From assembly GCA_937899415.1 (NCBI GenBank), contig CALBPI010000073.1, positions 1 through 50,062 on the forward strand: DNA of 50,062 bases, given 5' to 3'. Positions 40,083 through 48,137 of the stretch are shown piece by piece. The translations under genes and the position numbers were made by a program. The stretch is from an uncultured Gammaproteobacteria bacterium. GTDB taxonomy: Bacteria > Pseudomonadota > Gammaproteobacteria > Steroidobacterales > Woeseiaceae. Positions within the stretch are counted from its first letter, which is position 1, and every line of letters begins with the position of its first letter. The notes below the pieces were generated by a model, which saw nothing but the letters and a program-made list of their open reading frames with translations, did no database searches and was not told the DNA's origin.

Positions 40083-40368
40083 TCTGCAGCGGCAGGCTGC
40101 GCAGGCTGGTGATCTCGGTTTCCGCCGTGCTCAATGCGCGTCGCAGCTTGCGACGCTCGGAGGTCACGCGCAGCAGGAACAGCGAGGCAATCGCGAGCCC
40201 CAGGGTCACGCCGATAATCAGTGCACCGATGATGACGAAAGACTGCGCGAGTTCGTAGCGCGCGAACAGCAGGTCAACCTGGATGATCTCGGTGTTGAGC
40301 GTCGCAAATACCGCCGCAAACACGACAGCAATCACGACAACAATGAGGGTCAGGACACGACGAATCAC
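40072..40368 (-). CDS. lapA: Lipopolysaccharide assembly protein A domain protein
   Basis: 98 residues, two membrane helices (about 4-22 and 45-67) with an N-E-pair segment between them, and a short C-terminal coiled coil (about 70-92): the LapA/DUF1049 layout. Works with LapB in LPS regulation in E. coli. It lies between ihfB and lapB, as in related bacteria. Confidence 0.92.
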   Translation of the reverse strand: MIRRVLTLIVVVIAVVFAAVFATLNTEIIQVDLLFARYELAQSFVIIGALIIGVTLGLAIASLFLLRVTSERRKLRRALSTAETEITSLRSLPLQNAD

Positions 40369-40410
40369 GGGGTCTGCCCCTGGCAGGCATCAGGCGCGCA
40401 GTGCGCGACG

Positions 40411-40713
40411 TCAGCTCTTGATCGGAATGTGGCGGCTCGCATTGACCCGTTCGCGCAGGTCCTTGCCAGGTTTGAAGTGCGGTACGTGCTTGCCCGACAG
40501 CGCAACAGCAGCGCCCGTCTTGGGGTTGCGGCCCTGGCGCGGCGGACGAAAGTGCAGCGAGAAACTGCCGAACCCACGGATTTCGATACGGTCGCCGTGC
40601 GCGAGAGAATCGCTCATGAGTTCAAGGAGGTGCTTGACCGCGAGTTCAACGTCCTTCGCGGGCAGGTGGCGCTGTTTACGCGCAATCTGTTCGATCAGTT
40701 CGGACTTGGTCAT
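40411..40713 (-). CDS. ihfB: Integration host factor beta subunit
   Basis: 100-residue HU/IHF protein. [20 protein letters not shown] at the N-terminus, [14 protein letters not shown] and the arm [20 protein letters not shown] with the intercalating proline. It follows rpsA, the conserved location in gammaproteobacteria, and pairs with IhfA (29738-30037). Confidence 0.97.
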   Translation of the reverse strand: MTKSELIEQIARKQRHLPAKDVELAVKHLLELMSDSLAHGDRIEIRGFGSFSLHFRPPRQGRNPKTGAAVALSGKHVPHFKPGKDLRERVNASRHIPIKS

Positions 40714-40744
40714 CGTTACACGCCTCCCCTACGTGCGTCCGACG

Positions 40745-40772
40745 TGACCCGGCGGCCCTTGCCGCCGGGTCA
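40745..40772 (-). terminator. Strong hairpin between rpsA and ihfB
   Basis: Perfect 12-bp stem TGACCCGGCGGC / GCCGCCGGGTCA with a four-base loop, starting eight bases after the rpsA stop. No T-tract follows on the minus strand. It may be a processing or stability element that reduces ihfB relative to rpsA. Confidence 0.55.
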
Positions 40773-40780
40773 TGCCGAAA

Positions 40781-42463
40781 TCAATCTGAGGAATCGGACA
40801 TTTTTTCCTTCAGAAGGTCGCCGAGCGTGGTACCAGAACTGCTGGTACGCGTCTCCGACTGGTAGCTCTGAAGTGCCTCAGCTTCCTCGTGGAACTCCTT
40901 GGCCTTGATGGATAATGCTACGTTCCGGTTCTTGCGGTCAACGCCCGTAATGCGAGCCTCGACCTCTTCACCGGTGCGCAACACCGTGCGCGCGTCTTCG
41001 ACACGCTCACGCGACAGCTCCGAGGCACGCAATGTACCCGTCAGACCCTCGCCCAGCTCCACGGTGGCGCCACGGGCGTCGACCTCGAGGATCGTGCCCT
41101 TGACGATGGTGCCTTTGGGGTGCTCTGCGAGCCACGAGGACAGCGGATCCTTGTCCATCTGCTTGATGCCCAGCGAAATGCGCTCGCGCTCGGCGTCGAT
41201 GGCCAACACGATGGCCTCCACTTCCTGGCCCTTCTGGTAGTTGCGAACGGCGTCTTCGCCTTCGTCGTCCCAGGACAGGTCCGAGAGGTGCACGAGGCCG
41301 TCGATGCCGCCGTCCAGACCGATGAAGATACCGAAGTCGGTGATCGACTTGATCTGGCCCTTGACGCGGTCACCACGATTGCACGTGGCGCTGAACTCAG
41401 CCCAGGGGTTCGACTTGCACTGCTTAATGCCCAGCGAGATGCGGCGGCGGTCCTCATCGATGTCGAGCACCATGACTTCCACTTCCTCGCCCAGGTGAAC
41501 CACCTTGTGCGGGTTGACGTTCTTGTTCGTCCAGTCCATTTCCGAGACGTGCACGAGACCTTCGACGCCCTCTTCGATCTCGACGAAGCAACCGTAGTCG
41601 GCAATGTTCGTGACCTTGCCGAACAGACGCGTGGTCGGCGGGTAACGCCGCGCGATGTTCTGCCACGGGTCGGCGCCGAGCTGCTTGATGCCCAGCGAAA
41701 CCCGCTGGCGTTCGCGGTCGAACTTCAAGATCTTGACGTCAATTTCATCACCGACCGAGACCACTTCCGACGGGTGCTTGACGCGCTTCCACGCCATGTC
41801 CGTGATGTGCAGCAGGCCGTCGATGCCACCGAGATCGACGAACGCACCGTAGTCGGTGAGGTTCTTGACGATACCCTTGATGACGTGGCCTTCCTGCAGG
41901 CTCTTGAGCAGAGCTTCGCGCTCTGCACTGTACTCTTCTTCAACCACCGCACGACGCGATACAACGACGTTGTTGCGGCTCTGGTCGAGCTTGATGACCT
42001 TAAACTCGAGGACCTTGCCTTCGAGGTAGGACGGGTCGCGAACCGGGCGTACGTCGACCAGCGAGCCGGGCAGGAATGCGCGGACGTTGTCGATGTCGAC
42101 GGTGAAGCCGCCTTTGACGCGGCCATTGATGACACCGTTGACGATGTCGCTGCCTTCGAAGGCTTTCTCAAGGCGCGTCCAGGTACGGGCACGCTTGGCC
42201 TTTTCGCGCGACAGCCGCGTTTCGCCGAAACCATCTTCGACGGCATCGAGGGCAACCTCGACCACATCGCCGACGACGACTTCAACTTCGCCACTGTCGT
42301 TCTGGAACTGTTCGACGGGGATCACCGCCTCGGACTTGAGCCCGGCGTTGACGATGACGACGTCGTTGTTGACCGCCATGACGGTCCCGTTGAGGATCGT
42401 ACCCGGCGCGATTTTCTGGCTGGCCAGGCTCTCCTCGAAGAGTTGTGCAAAACTTTCAGACAT
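40781..42463 (-). CDS. rpsA: 30S ribosomal protein S1
   Basis: 560 residues (557 in E. coli) with six S1 (OB-fold) repeats: 1 and 2 bind the ribosome ([20 protein letters not shown] from about 20), 3-6 bind mRNA ([80 protein letters not shown]). The start is ATG 42463 ([12 protein letters not shown]). No Shine-Dalgarno is seen upstream; S1 mRNA in E. coli is likewise SD-poor and translated through a structured leader that S1 represses. An alternative ATG at 42475 adds four residues. Confidence 0.97.
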   Translation of the reverse strand: MSESFAQLFEESLASQKIAPGTILNGTVMAVNNDVVIVNAGLKSEAVIPVEQFQNDSGEVEVVVGDVVEVALDAVEDGFGETRLSREKAKRARTWTRLEKAFEGSDIVNGVINGRVKGGFTVDIDNVRAFLPGSLVDVRPVRDPSYLEGKVLEFKVIKLDQSRNNVVVSRRAVVEEEYSAEREALLKSLQEGHVIKGIVKNLTDYGAFVDLGGIDGLLHITDMAWKRVKHPSEVVSVGDEIDVKILKFDRERQRVSLGIKQLGADPWQNIARRYPPTTRLFGKVTNIADYGCFVEIEEGVEGLVHVSEMDWTNKNVNPHKVVHLGEEVEVMVLDIDEDRRRISLGIKQCKSNPWAEFSATCNRGDRVKGQIKSITDFGIFIGLDGGIDGLVHLSDLSWDDEGEDAVRNYQKGQEVEAIVLAIDAERERISLGIKQMDKDPLSSWLAEHPKGTIVKGTILEVDARGATVELGEGLTGTLRASELSRERVEDARTVLRTGEEVEARITGVDRKNRNVALSIKAKEFHEEAEALQSYQSETRTSSSGTTLGDLLKEKMSDSSD

Positions 42464-42477
42464 GTTGTGAACCATCG

Positions 42478-42643
42478 CTGCCACGAAGGCAGCACCCATT
42501 TAGAGTAAAAAAACGTCCGGCCAATGCGAGCTGCAAAGGTTGCGGACACCAAAGCACGCCACCCACGGGGGTGCCGTGCCACCAAAACCGGAAACTCTCG
42601 CGACGAACCGCCGCAGACCTGCCGGACCCTGACTGCGGGTCTG
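42478..42643 (-). promoter_or_regulatory. Structured rpsA leader with possible attenuator
   Basis: The 210 bases between rpsA and cmk contain at least four inverted repeats: 42478-42494 (GCTGCC/GGCAGC), 42515-42547 (GTCCG..CAA with TTGCGGAC), 42554-42579 (GCACGcCACCC with GGGTGcCGTGC) and 42614-42643 (CAGACC/GGTCTG). The second is followed on the minus strand by seven T (42513-42507), so it looks like an intrinsic terminator about 44 bases before the start codon. A weaker hairpin plus T6 follows the cmk stop (42673-42650). Confidence 0.6.
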
Positions 42644-42673
42644 ACAACGAAAAAACGCCGACACCGACGGGCG

Positions 42674-43372
42674 CTAATCCGGCGTGACCAGGGCTCCAAG
42701 CCCGAGACGCGCGTTCTTTAACGCAAGGACGGTGGCGACGACAGCGTCGACCGACATCGAAGTGGAATCGATGACCACGGCGTCGTCGGCAGGCTTCAAA
42801 GGCGCTGCCTGGCGCGATTGGTCACGGCGGTCCCGCTGTTCGATGTCCCGCAAAAGGGCCGCGAGGTTAACATCAATGCCCTTTGCTTTCAACTGGTTAT
42901 AGCGTCGATCCGCCCGCTCCTCGGCGCTCGCCGTAAGGAACACTTTGAGGCCCGATTCGGGGAAGATCCGAGTGCCCATATCGCGCCCGTCAGCCACGAG
43001 GCCCGGGGCCTGGGCGAAGGCCCGCTGGCGGTCCACAAGCGCCGCACGAACGTCAGGCAATGCCGCAATGATCGAGGCCCGCTCGCCGCAGGACTCGGTC
43101 CTGATCGCTGTGCTGACGTCCTCGCCGTCCAGCAAAACCCGCTCGTTGCCTTGCTCGTCCGTGCCAAACACGACGCTGAGCGCCTGCGCGACAGCCACCA
43201 GGGCCGCCACGTCATTGTCAGCGACATCCCGTTTGGCTGCCGAAAGCGCCGTGAGGCGGTACAGCGCGCCTGAATCCAGCAAATGCCAGCCCAGAATCCC
43301 TGCCAGCACGCGCGACACCGTGCCCTTGCCCGACCCGCTAGGTCCATCGACCGTGATAATGGGGGCCGTCAT
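42674..43372 (-). CDS. cmk: Cytidylate kinase
   Basis: Phosphorylates CMP and dCMP. 232 residues. P-loop ITVDGPSGSGKGTVSRVLA at the N-terminus, HLLDSGALYRLTAL, VADGRDMGTRIFPESGLKVF and the LID region RRYNQLKAKG. It is between aroA and rpsA as in other gammaproteobacteria, and its ATG overlaps the aroA stop by four bases. Confidence 0.97.
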   Translation of the reverse strand: MTAPIITVDGPSGSGKGTVSRVLAGILGWHLLDSGALYRLTALSAAKRDVADNDVAALVAVAQALSVVFGTDEQGNERVLLDGEDVSTAIRTESCGERASIIAALPDVRAALVDRQRAFAQAPGLVADGRDMGTRIFPESGLKVFLTASAEERADRRYNQLKAKGIDVNLAALLRDIEQRDRRDQSRQAAPLKPADDAVVIDSTSMSVDAVVATVLALKNARLGLGALVTPD

Positions 43373-44685
43373 GCCGCCGGGCCCACGCTCAGTCCTGCCG
43401 TGCCGGCGAGCTCCAGGAAATTCGGGAATGACGTGGCGATCTCGCGAGCATTGCCGATGGTCACCGGAGCCGCTGCGACGCTGGCCCCGACCGCAAACGC
43501 CATCGCGATGCGGTGGTCGCCATGGCTGTCGACGGTGCCGCCTGCGAGCTGCCCGCCTTCGATGCGGACCCAGTCGTCGCCCTCTTCGACCCGGACACCC
43601 AAGGCGCGAAGCCCAGCCGCCATGACCCCGATCCGGTCGCTTTCCTTGTGCCGCAGTTCGGCGAGCCCCGAGAACTCTGAAACGCCGTCCGCCGCCGCCG
43701 CCGCGACGAACAGAACGGGAAACTCGTCAATGGCGAGTGGCACCAGCGATTCCGGGATTCGAGCGCCCTTGAGCGTCACGCCGCGCACCGTGAGGTCAGC
43801 CACGGGCTCACCGCCCACCGTCTGCGGGTTTGCCAGGCTGATGTCCGCGCCCATCGCTTCAAGGATGTCGAGCACCCCGCGCCGCGTGGGGTTAATCCCG
43901 ACGGCTTCCAGCGTGAGCTCGCTACCGGGCACGAGGCTCGCGGCAACCAGGAAGAACGCGGCCGAGGACAGGTCCGCCGGGACGCGAATATCTACAGCCT
44001 CCAGGCGCTGACAGGGCGCGATGCGCACGGTACTCCCGTCGCGCGTCACCTCAGCGCCCATCGCCGACAGCATCCGCTCGGTGTGGTCTCGCGACGGTGC
44101 AGGCTCATGCAGCGTCGTCGGCGACGCGGCGTAGAGCCCCGCGATGAGCAACGCACTCTTGAGCTGGGCGCTCGCGATGGGCATCTCAAAGTTGACGCCC
44201 TCAAGCGATTCTGCCGGGTGAATCACGAGCGGTGCGTGCCCGTCGACGCTGTCGATCCGGGCCCCCATGGCGCTCAGCGGATTGATCACACGGCGCATGG
44301 GCCGCGTCGAGAGCGAGGCGTCGCCGATGAGCGTCGACGAGAACGACTGCGCGGCCATGAGTCCGCACAGCAGGCGCATGCCCGTGCCCGAATTGCCGAG
44401 ATCGAGCTCAGCCGCCGGCGCCTCCAGGCCTCGAAGGCCGCGCCCGACGACACGCCAGTCACCCTCGGCCTCGCGCGTGACGGCCACGCCCAGTGCGCGC
44501 ATGGCATTGGCTGTGGCCAGGCAGTCCTCGCCCTCGAGCAAGCCCCGGATGCGGCTTGTGCCTGAGGCAATCGCCGAGAACATGAGCGAGCGGTGTGAGA
44601 CTGACTTGTCGCCCGGCACGCGCAGCCACCCGTCGAGAGGACGCGCGATGGGACGCGAGACAATGGTTTCAGGCGTCGCGGTCAT
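43369..44685 (-). CDS. aroA: EPSP synthase
   Basis: 3-phosphoshikimate 1-carboxyvinyltransferase, sixth step of the shikimate pathway. 438 residues. Conserved parts: VPGDKSVSHRSLMFSAIASG (residues about 23-42), GNSGTGMRLLCGLMAAQSF, DASLSTRPMRRVINPLSAMG, SAQLKSALLIAGLYA and SRDHTERMLSAMG. Stand-alone form; the tyrA part fused to it in Pseudomonas is absent. Sixteen bases after pheA. ATGA overlap with cmk. Confidence 0.97.
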   Translation of the reverse strand: MTATPETIVSRPIARPLDGWLRVPGDKSVSHRSLMFSAIASGTSRIRGLLEGEDCLATANAMRALGVAVTREAEGDWRVVGRGLRGLEAPAAELDLGNSGTGMRLLCGLMAAQSFSSTLIGDASLSTRPMRRVINPLSAMGARIDSVDGHAPLVIHPAESLEGVNFEMPIASAQLKSALLIAGLYAASPTTLHEPAPSRDHTERMLSAMGAEVTRDGSTVRIAPCQRLEAVDIRVPADLSSAAFFLVAASLVPGSELTLEAVGINPTRRGVLDILEAMGADISLANPQTVGGEPVADLTVRGVTLKGARIPESLVPLAIDEFPVLFVAAAAADGVSEFSGLAELRHKESDRIGVMAAGLRALGVRVEEGDDWVRIEGGQLAGGTVDSHGDHRIAMAFAVGASVAAAPVTIGNAREIATSFPNFLELAGTAGLSVGPAA

Positions 44686-44701
44686 GATGACGAGGCCGCG
44701 G

Positions 44702-45805
44702 TCAGAGTACGGCGCGGGGATAGGCGCCGATGACGCGGAACAGCGTTGCGCGCGCTTCGATTTCCTCGATGGCGGCCTTCACGGCAGCGTCATCGGGATG
44801 ACCATCTACATCAATGAAAAATACGTAGTCCCAGACACCACGCCGCGACGGTCGCGATTCGATGCGGGTCATACTGACGCCATGGTCTGCCATCGGCAGT
44901 AGCAGTTGGTAGAGCGCGCCGGAGCCGTCTGTCTGCGCTGCGGAGAGAAGTAACGCGGTCTTGTCATCGCCGCTGGACGGCAGAAGCGTCTTTCCAAGCA
45001 CCAGAAAGCGTGTCGTGTTGTCGGCGCGATCTTCGATGTTCTCTACGAGGATCTTGAGCCCGTAGACGTCCGCCGCGGATTGACCGCCAATGGCCACGGT
45101 ACCGCGCTCGTCTCGGGCACGGCGCGCACCTTCGGCGTTGCTGCTGACACCAATGAGCTCGACGCCCGGCAGGTACTCGCGAAGCCAGCCGCGGCACTGG
45201 GCCAGCGACTGTTGGTGCGCGCAGACCCGCTCGACGCTTTCCAGCGTATCCTGCTCGCTGCCCATGAGGTGTTGCTCGATACGCAGCTCAATCTCGCCAC
45301 AAATCTTGAGCGGCGAGGTAATGAACATGTCCAGCGTGTGGTTGACTGTGCCCTCGGTCGAGTTCTCGATGGGCACGACGCCAAAATCTGCATTGCCTGA
45401 CTCAACTTCCTGGAACACCTCGTCGATCGTCGCGAACGGCAGATCACGAATCGAGTGCCCGAAGTGCTTGAGCGCAGCCGACTGCGTAAACGTACCGGCG
45501 GGACCCAGGTAGCCGATCTTGAGCGGCTCCTGCTGCGCCAGGCAGGCCGACATGATCTCGCGGAACAGCCGGACCATTTCCTCGTCGCGCAGCGGTCCGG
45601 ACTCGTTGCGGCTGACCACGCCCCGCAACACTTCGGCCTCCCGGTCGGCGCGGTAAAAGCTCGCGTTGTCATCAGCACCGCGTTTCGCGATACCGACCGC
45701 TTGCGCCAATTTGGCGCGTGCGCTGATGAGACGCTGCAGCTCCGAATCGATGTAGTCGATTTCGGCGCGAACGTCGTTGAGGTTGTGTTTGGGTTGGTCA
45801 GTCAC
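44702..45805 (-). CDS. pheA: Chorismate mutase / prephenate dehydratase
   Basis: P-protein of phenylalanine synthesis, 367 residues. N-terminal AroQ mutase (about 8-95: VRAEIDYIDSELQRLISARA), then prephenate dehydratase (about 97-275: LGPAGTFTQSAALKHFG, IENSTEGTVNHTLDMF), then an ACT domain with GALYQLLLPMADHGVSMTRI and the Phe-sensing ESRPSRR. GTG start with no clear Shine-Dalgarno. No Phe-rich leader ORF was found in the 61-base gap after serA. Confidence 0.96.
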   Translation of the reverse strand: MTDQPKHNLNDVRAEIDYIDSELQRLISARAKLAQAVGIAKRGADDNASFYRADREAEVLRGVVSRNESGPLRDEEMVRLFREIMSACLAQQEPLKIGYLGPAGTFTQSAALKHFGHSIRDLPFATIDEVFQEVESGNADFGVVPIENSTEGTVNHTLDMFITSPLKICGEIELRIEQHLMGSEQDTLESVERVCAHQQSLAQCRGWLREYLPGVELIGVSSNAEGARRARDERGTVAIGGQSAADVYGLKILVENIEDRADNTTRFLVLGKTLLPSSGDDKTALLLSAAQTDGSGALYQLLLPMADHGVSMTRIESRPSRRGVWDYVFFIDVDGHPDDAAVKAAIEEIEARATLFRVIGAYPRAVL

Positions 45806-45866
45806 GGGGCGGTCTGCTGGTGGTTTGCGCCAGTGTGCGGCGCACCACGGCCCGAATCAACAGCGC

Positions 45867-47039
45867 TTACTGCCCGGGCACCCGCACGTCGAGGACCCCT
45901 TCGACCCCCGCGATCGCCGCCAGCGTTGCCTCATCGGCGGCACCGTCGAGATCAACGATGGTGTAGGCGAGATCACCGCGGGACTTGTTGAGCAGGTCTG
46001 CAATATTGAGGCCCGCATCAGCAAGCAAGGTCGAGACCTGACCCACCATGTTGGGCACATTGCGGTTGGCAATAGTGATCCGGAACGTGTCCGGCACCCG
46101 GGGCATCTTGGCATCCGGGAAGTTCACCGAGTGGCGGATGTTGCCGTTCTCCAAGAAGTCCCGAACCGTGTCGGCGACCATGACAGCACAGTTTTCTTCA
46201 GCCTCGGCCGTCGACGCACCCAGGTGTGGCAGCGCCACGATCCGTTCGTGGCCGATCGTCGTACGATTCGGAAAGTCTGTGATGTAGCCACCGAGCTTGT
46301 CCTCGTTGAGCGCAGCCACTACGGCAGCATCGTCAACGATCCCGCCACGGGCCAGATTGCACACGACAGCGTGGTGCGGCAGCAACGCGATGCGTTCCGC
46401 ATCGAGCAGGCCGCGTGTGGCGTCGTTGAGCGGGACGTGGACCGTCAGCATGTCGACCTGGCTCAGCAGGTGTTCGATGCTGGTGGCCTCCTCGACGCCG
46501 GCGGACAGCTGCCAGGCGCGGCGCACCGTCATGTGCGGGTCATAACCCATGACTTCCATGCCCAGAGCCAGCGCTGCGTTACAAACTTCGACGCCAATGG
46601 CGCCTAAGCCGATCACGCCCAGGCGGCGCCCAGGCAGCTCGCGCCCGGCGTAGCGTTTCTTGCCCGCCTCAACCGCCTTGCTGATCTCGGCGTCGGTGCC
46701 CTCGAGCCCGTCGACGTAGGTCAATGCCGATTTGATGTTCCGAGAAGCCACGAACAGGCTCGCGAGCACAAGCTCCTTGACGGCATTCGCGTTGGCACCT
46801 GGTGCGTTGAACACCGGAACACCCCGCCCGCTCATCGACTCGATCGGGATGTTGTTGGTGCCTGCACCCGCACGGCCGATGGCGCGAACCGTCTCGGGGA
46901 TGTCCATCTCGTGCATGTTGGCTGAGCGGACCAGCACCGCGTCCGGGTGGCCGATTTCAGAGGCAACCTCGTAGCTGTCACGCGGCAGCCGGCGCAGGCC
47001 CTTCACTGAAATGTTATTCAGGGTCTGGATCTTGTACAT
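45867..47039 (-). CDS. serA: 3-phosphoglycerate dehydrogenase
   Basis: First step of serine synthesis from 3-phosphoglycerate. 390 residues. N-terminal substrate domain, NAD-binding domain with LGVIGLGAIGVEVCNAALAL (about 139-158), catalytic Arg in NLARGGIVDDAAV, the Asp/Glu region and His in LPHLGASTAEAEENCA. A C-terminal ACT domain (about 316-390) could sense serine. It is inserted between serC and pheA, so both serine genes are together downstream of gyrA. Confidence 0.96.
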   Translation of the reverse strand: MYKIQTLNNISVKGLRRLPRDSYEVASEIGHPDAVLVRSANMHEMDIPETVRAIGRAGAGTNNIPIESMSGRGVPVFNAPGANANAVKELVLASLFVASRNIKSALTYVDGLEGTDAEISKAVEAGKKRYAGRELPGRRLGVIGLGAIGVEVCNAALALGMEVMGYDPHMTVRRAWQLSAGVEEATSIEHLLSQVDMLTVHVPLNDATRGLLDAERIALLPHHAVVCNLARGGIVDDAAVVAALNEDKLGGYITDFPNRTTIGHERIVALPHLGASTAEAEENCAVMVADTVRDFLENGNIRHSVNFPDAKMPRVPDTFRITIANRNVPNMVGQVSTLLADAGLNIADLLNKSRGDLAYTIVDLDGAADEATLAAIAGVEGVLDVRVPGQ

Positions 47040-47051
47040 GGGGGGATTCCG

Positions 47052-48137
47052 TCAACCGTGGCGTTGTTCGAAGTCATGCATGAAGGCGACGAGCGCATCG
47101 ACCCCCTCCTGCGGCATAGCGTTGTAGATGCTGGCCCGCATGCCACCGACAGAACGGTGGCCCTTGAGCGTCTCAAGACCCGCGCCGGCCGCTTCCTCGA
47201 GGAATGTGGCATCGAGACCGGCGTCTGCCAGTGTAAAGGGCACATTCATGCGAGAGCGAGCGCGCGGCGCGACCGGGCACTGGTAGAAGTCGGAGCCATC
47301 GACGGCGCCGTAGAGCGTCTCCGCCTTGCGCTGGTTGCGCTGGGCCATGACGTCGAGGCCGCCCTGTTCAATGAGCCACTCAAACACGAGCCCTGCCATG
47401 TACCAACCATAGGTCGGCGGCGTGTTACTCATCGAGCCGGCATCAGCGTGCGCCTTGTAGCTCAGCATCGTCGGTACATCGTCACGCTTCGCGTCAAGCA
47501 GGTCACGGCGCATGACCACGATGGTCAGCCCGGCAGGGCCGATGTTCTTCTGGGCGCCGGCATAGATGAGACCAAAACGGCTGACATCAACGGGCCGCGA
47601 CAGAATGGTGGATGAGTAGTCAGCCACCAGTGGACCGGTCGCCACGTCGTCGGGGATGTCGTGGAACTCGACCCCGCCAATCGTCTCGTTGGGCGTGTAG
47701 TGCAGAAAAGCGGCGTTGTCGCTGACCTGCCAGCTGCTGCGATCGGGGATATCCGTGTAGTTCGAGTCCGCCGCGTCTGCCGCGACGTTGACGTGGGCAA
47801 AACGTGCCGCTTCCTTGACGGCCTTCTTGCCCCAGCTGCCCGTCACCACGTAGTCGACGGTGTCGCCAGGTGCGGCGAGATTCAACACGGACATCGCAAA
47901 TTGCAGCGTTGCGCCGCCCTGCAGGAACAGCACCGCGTAGTCTTCAGAAATGCTGAGCAGCGTGCGCAAATCGGCTTCGGCCTTCTCCGCAATGGACACG
48001 AATGCCTTGCTGCGGTGGCTCATTTCCATGACCGACATGCCCGAGCCCTGCCAGTCAAGCAGCTCGGCCTGCGCTTTCGCGAGCACAGCCTCAGGCAGCG
48101 CCGCAGGACCGGCGCTGAAGTTGTAGATGCGACCCAT
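47052..48137 (-). CDS. serC: Phosphoserine aminotransferase
   Basis: Second step of serine synthesis (also acts in pyridoxine synthesis). 361 residues. NFSAGPAALPEAVL at the N-terminus, FLQGGATLQFAMSVLN, and the PLP lysine in YAGAQKNIGPAGLTIVVMR (about 192-210). The C-terminal GGMRASIYNAMPQEGVDAL is typical. Its ATG shares one base with the gyrA stop codon (TGATG), so it may be translationally coupled to gyrA. Twelve bases to serA. Confidence 0.97.
   Translation of the reverse strand: MGRIYNFSAGPAALPEAVLAKAQAELLDWQGSGMSVMEMSHRSKAFVSIAEKAEADLRTLLSISEDYAVLFLQGGATLQFAMSVLNLAAPGDTVDYVVTGSWGKKAVKEAARFAHVNVAADAADSNYTDIPDRSSWQVSDNAAFLHYTPNETIGGVEFHDIPDDVATGPLVADYSSTILSRPVDVSRFGLIYAGAQKNIGPAGLTIVVMRRDLLDAKRDDVPTMLSYKAHADAGSMSNTPPTYGWYMAGLVFEWLIEQGGLDVMAQRNQRKAETLYGAVDGSDFYQCPVAPRARSRMNVPFTLADAGLDATFLEEAAGAGLETLKGHRSVGGMRASIYNAMPQEGVDALVAFMHDFEQRHG

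Noticed and set aside
41120-42508. 462-codon plus-strand ORF opposite rpsA
   Set aside because: Antisense shadow created by the repeated S1 domains and high GC; no recognisable protein.
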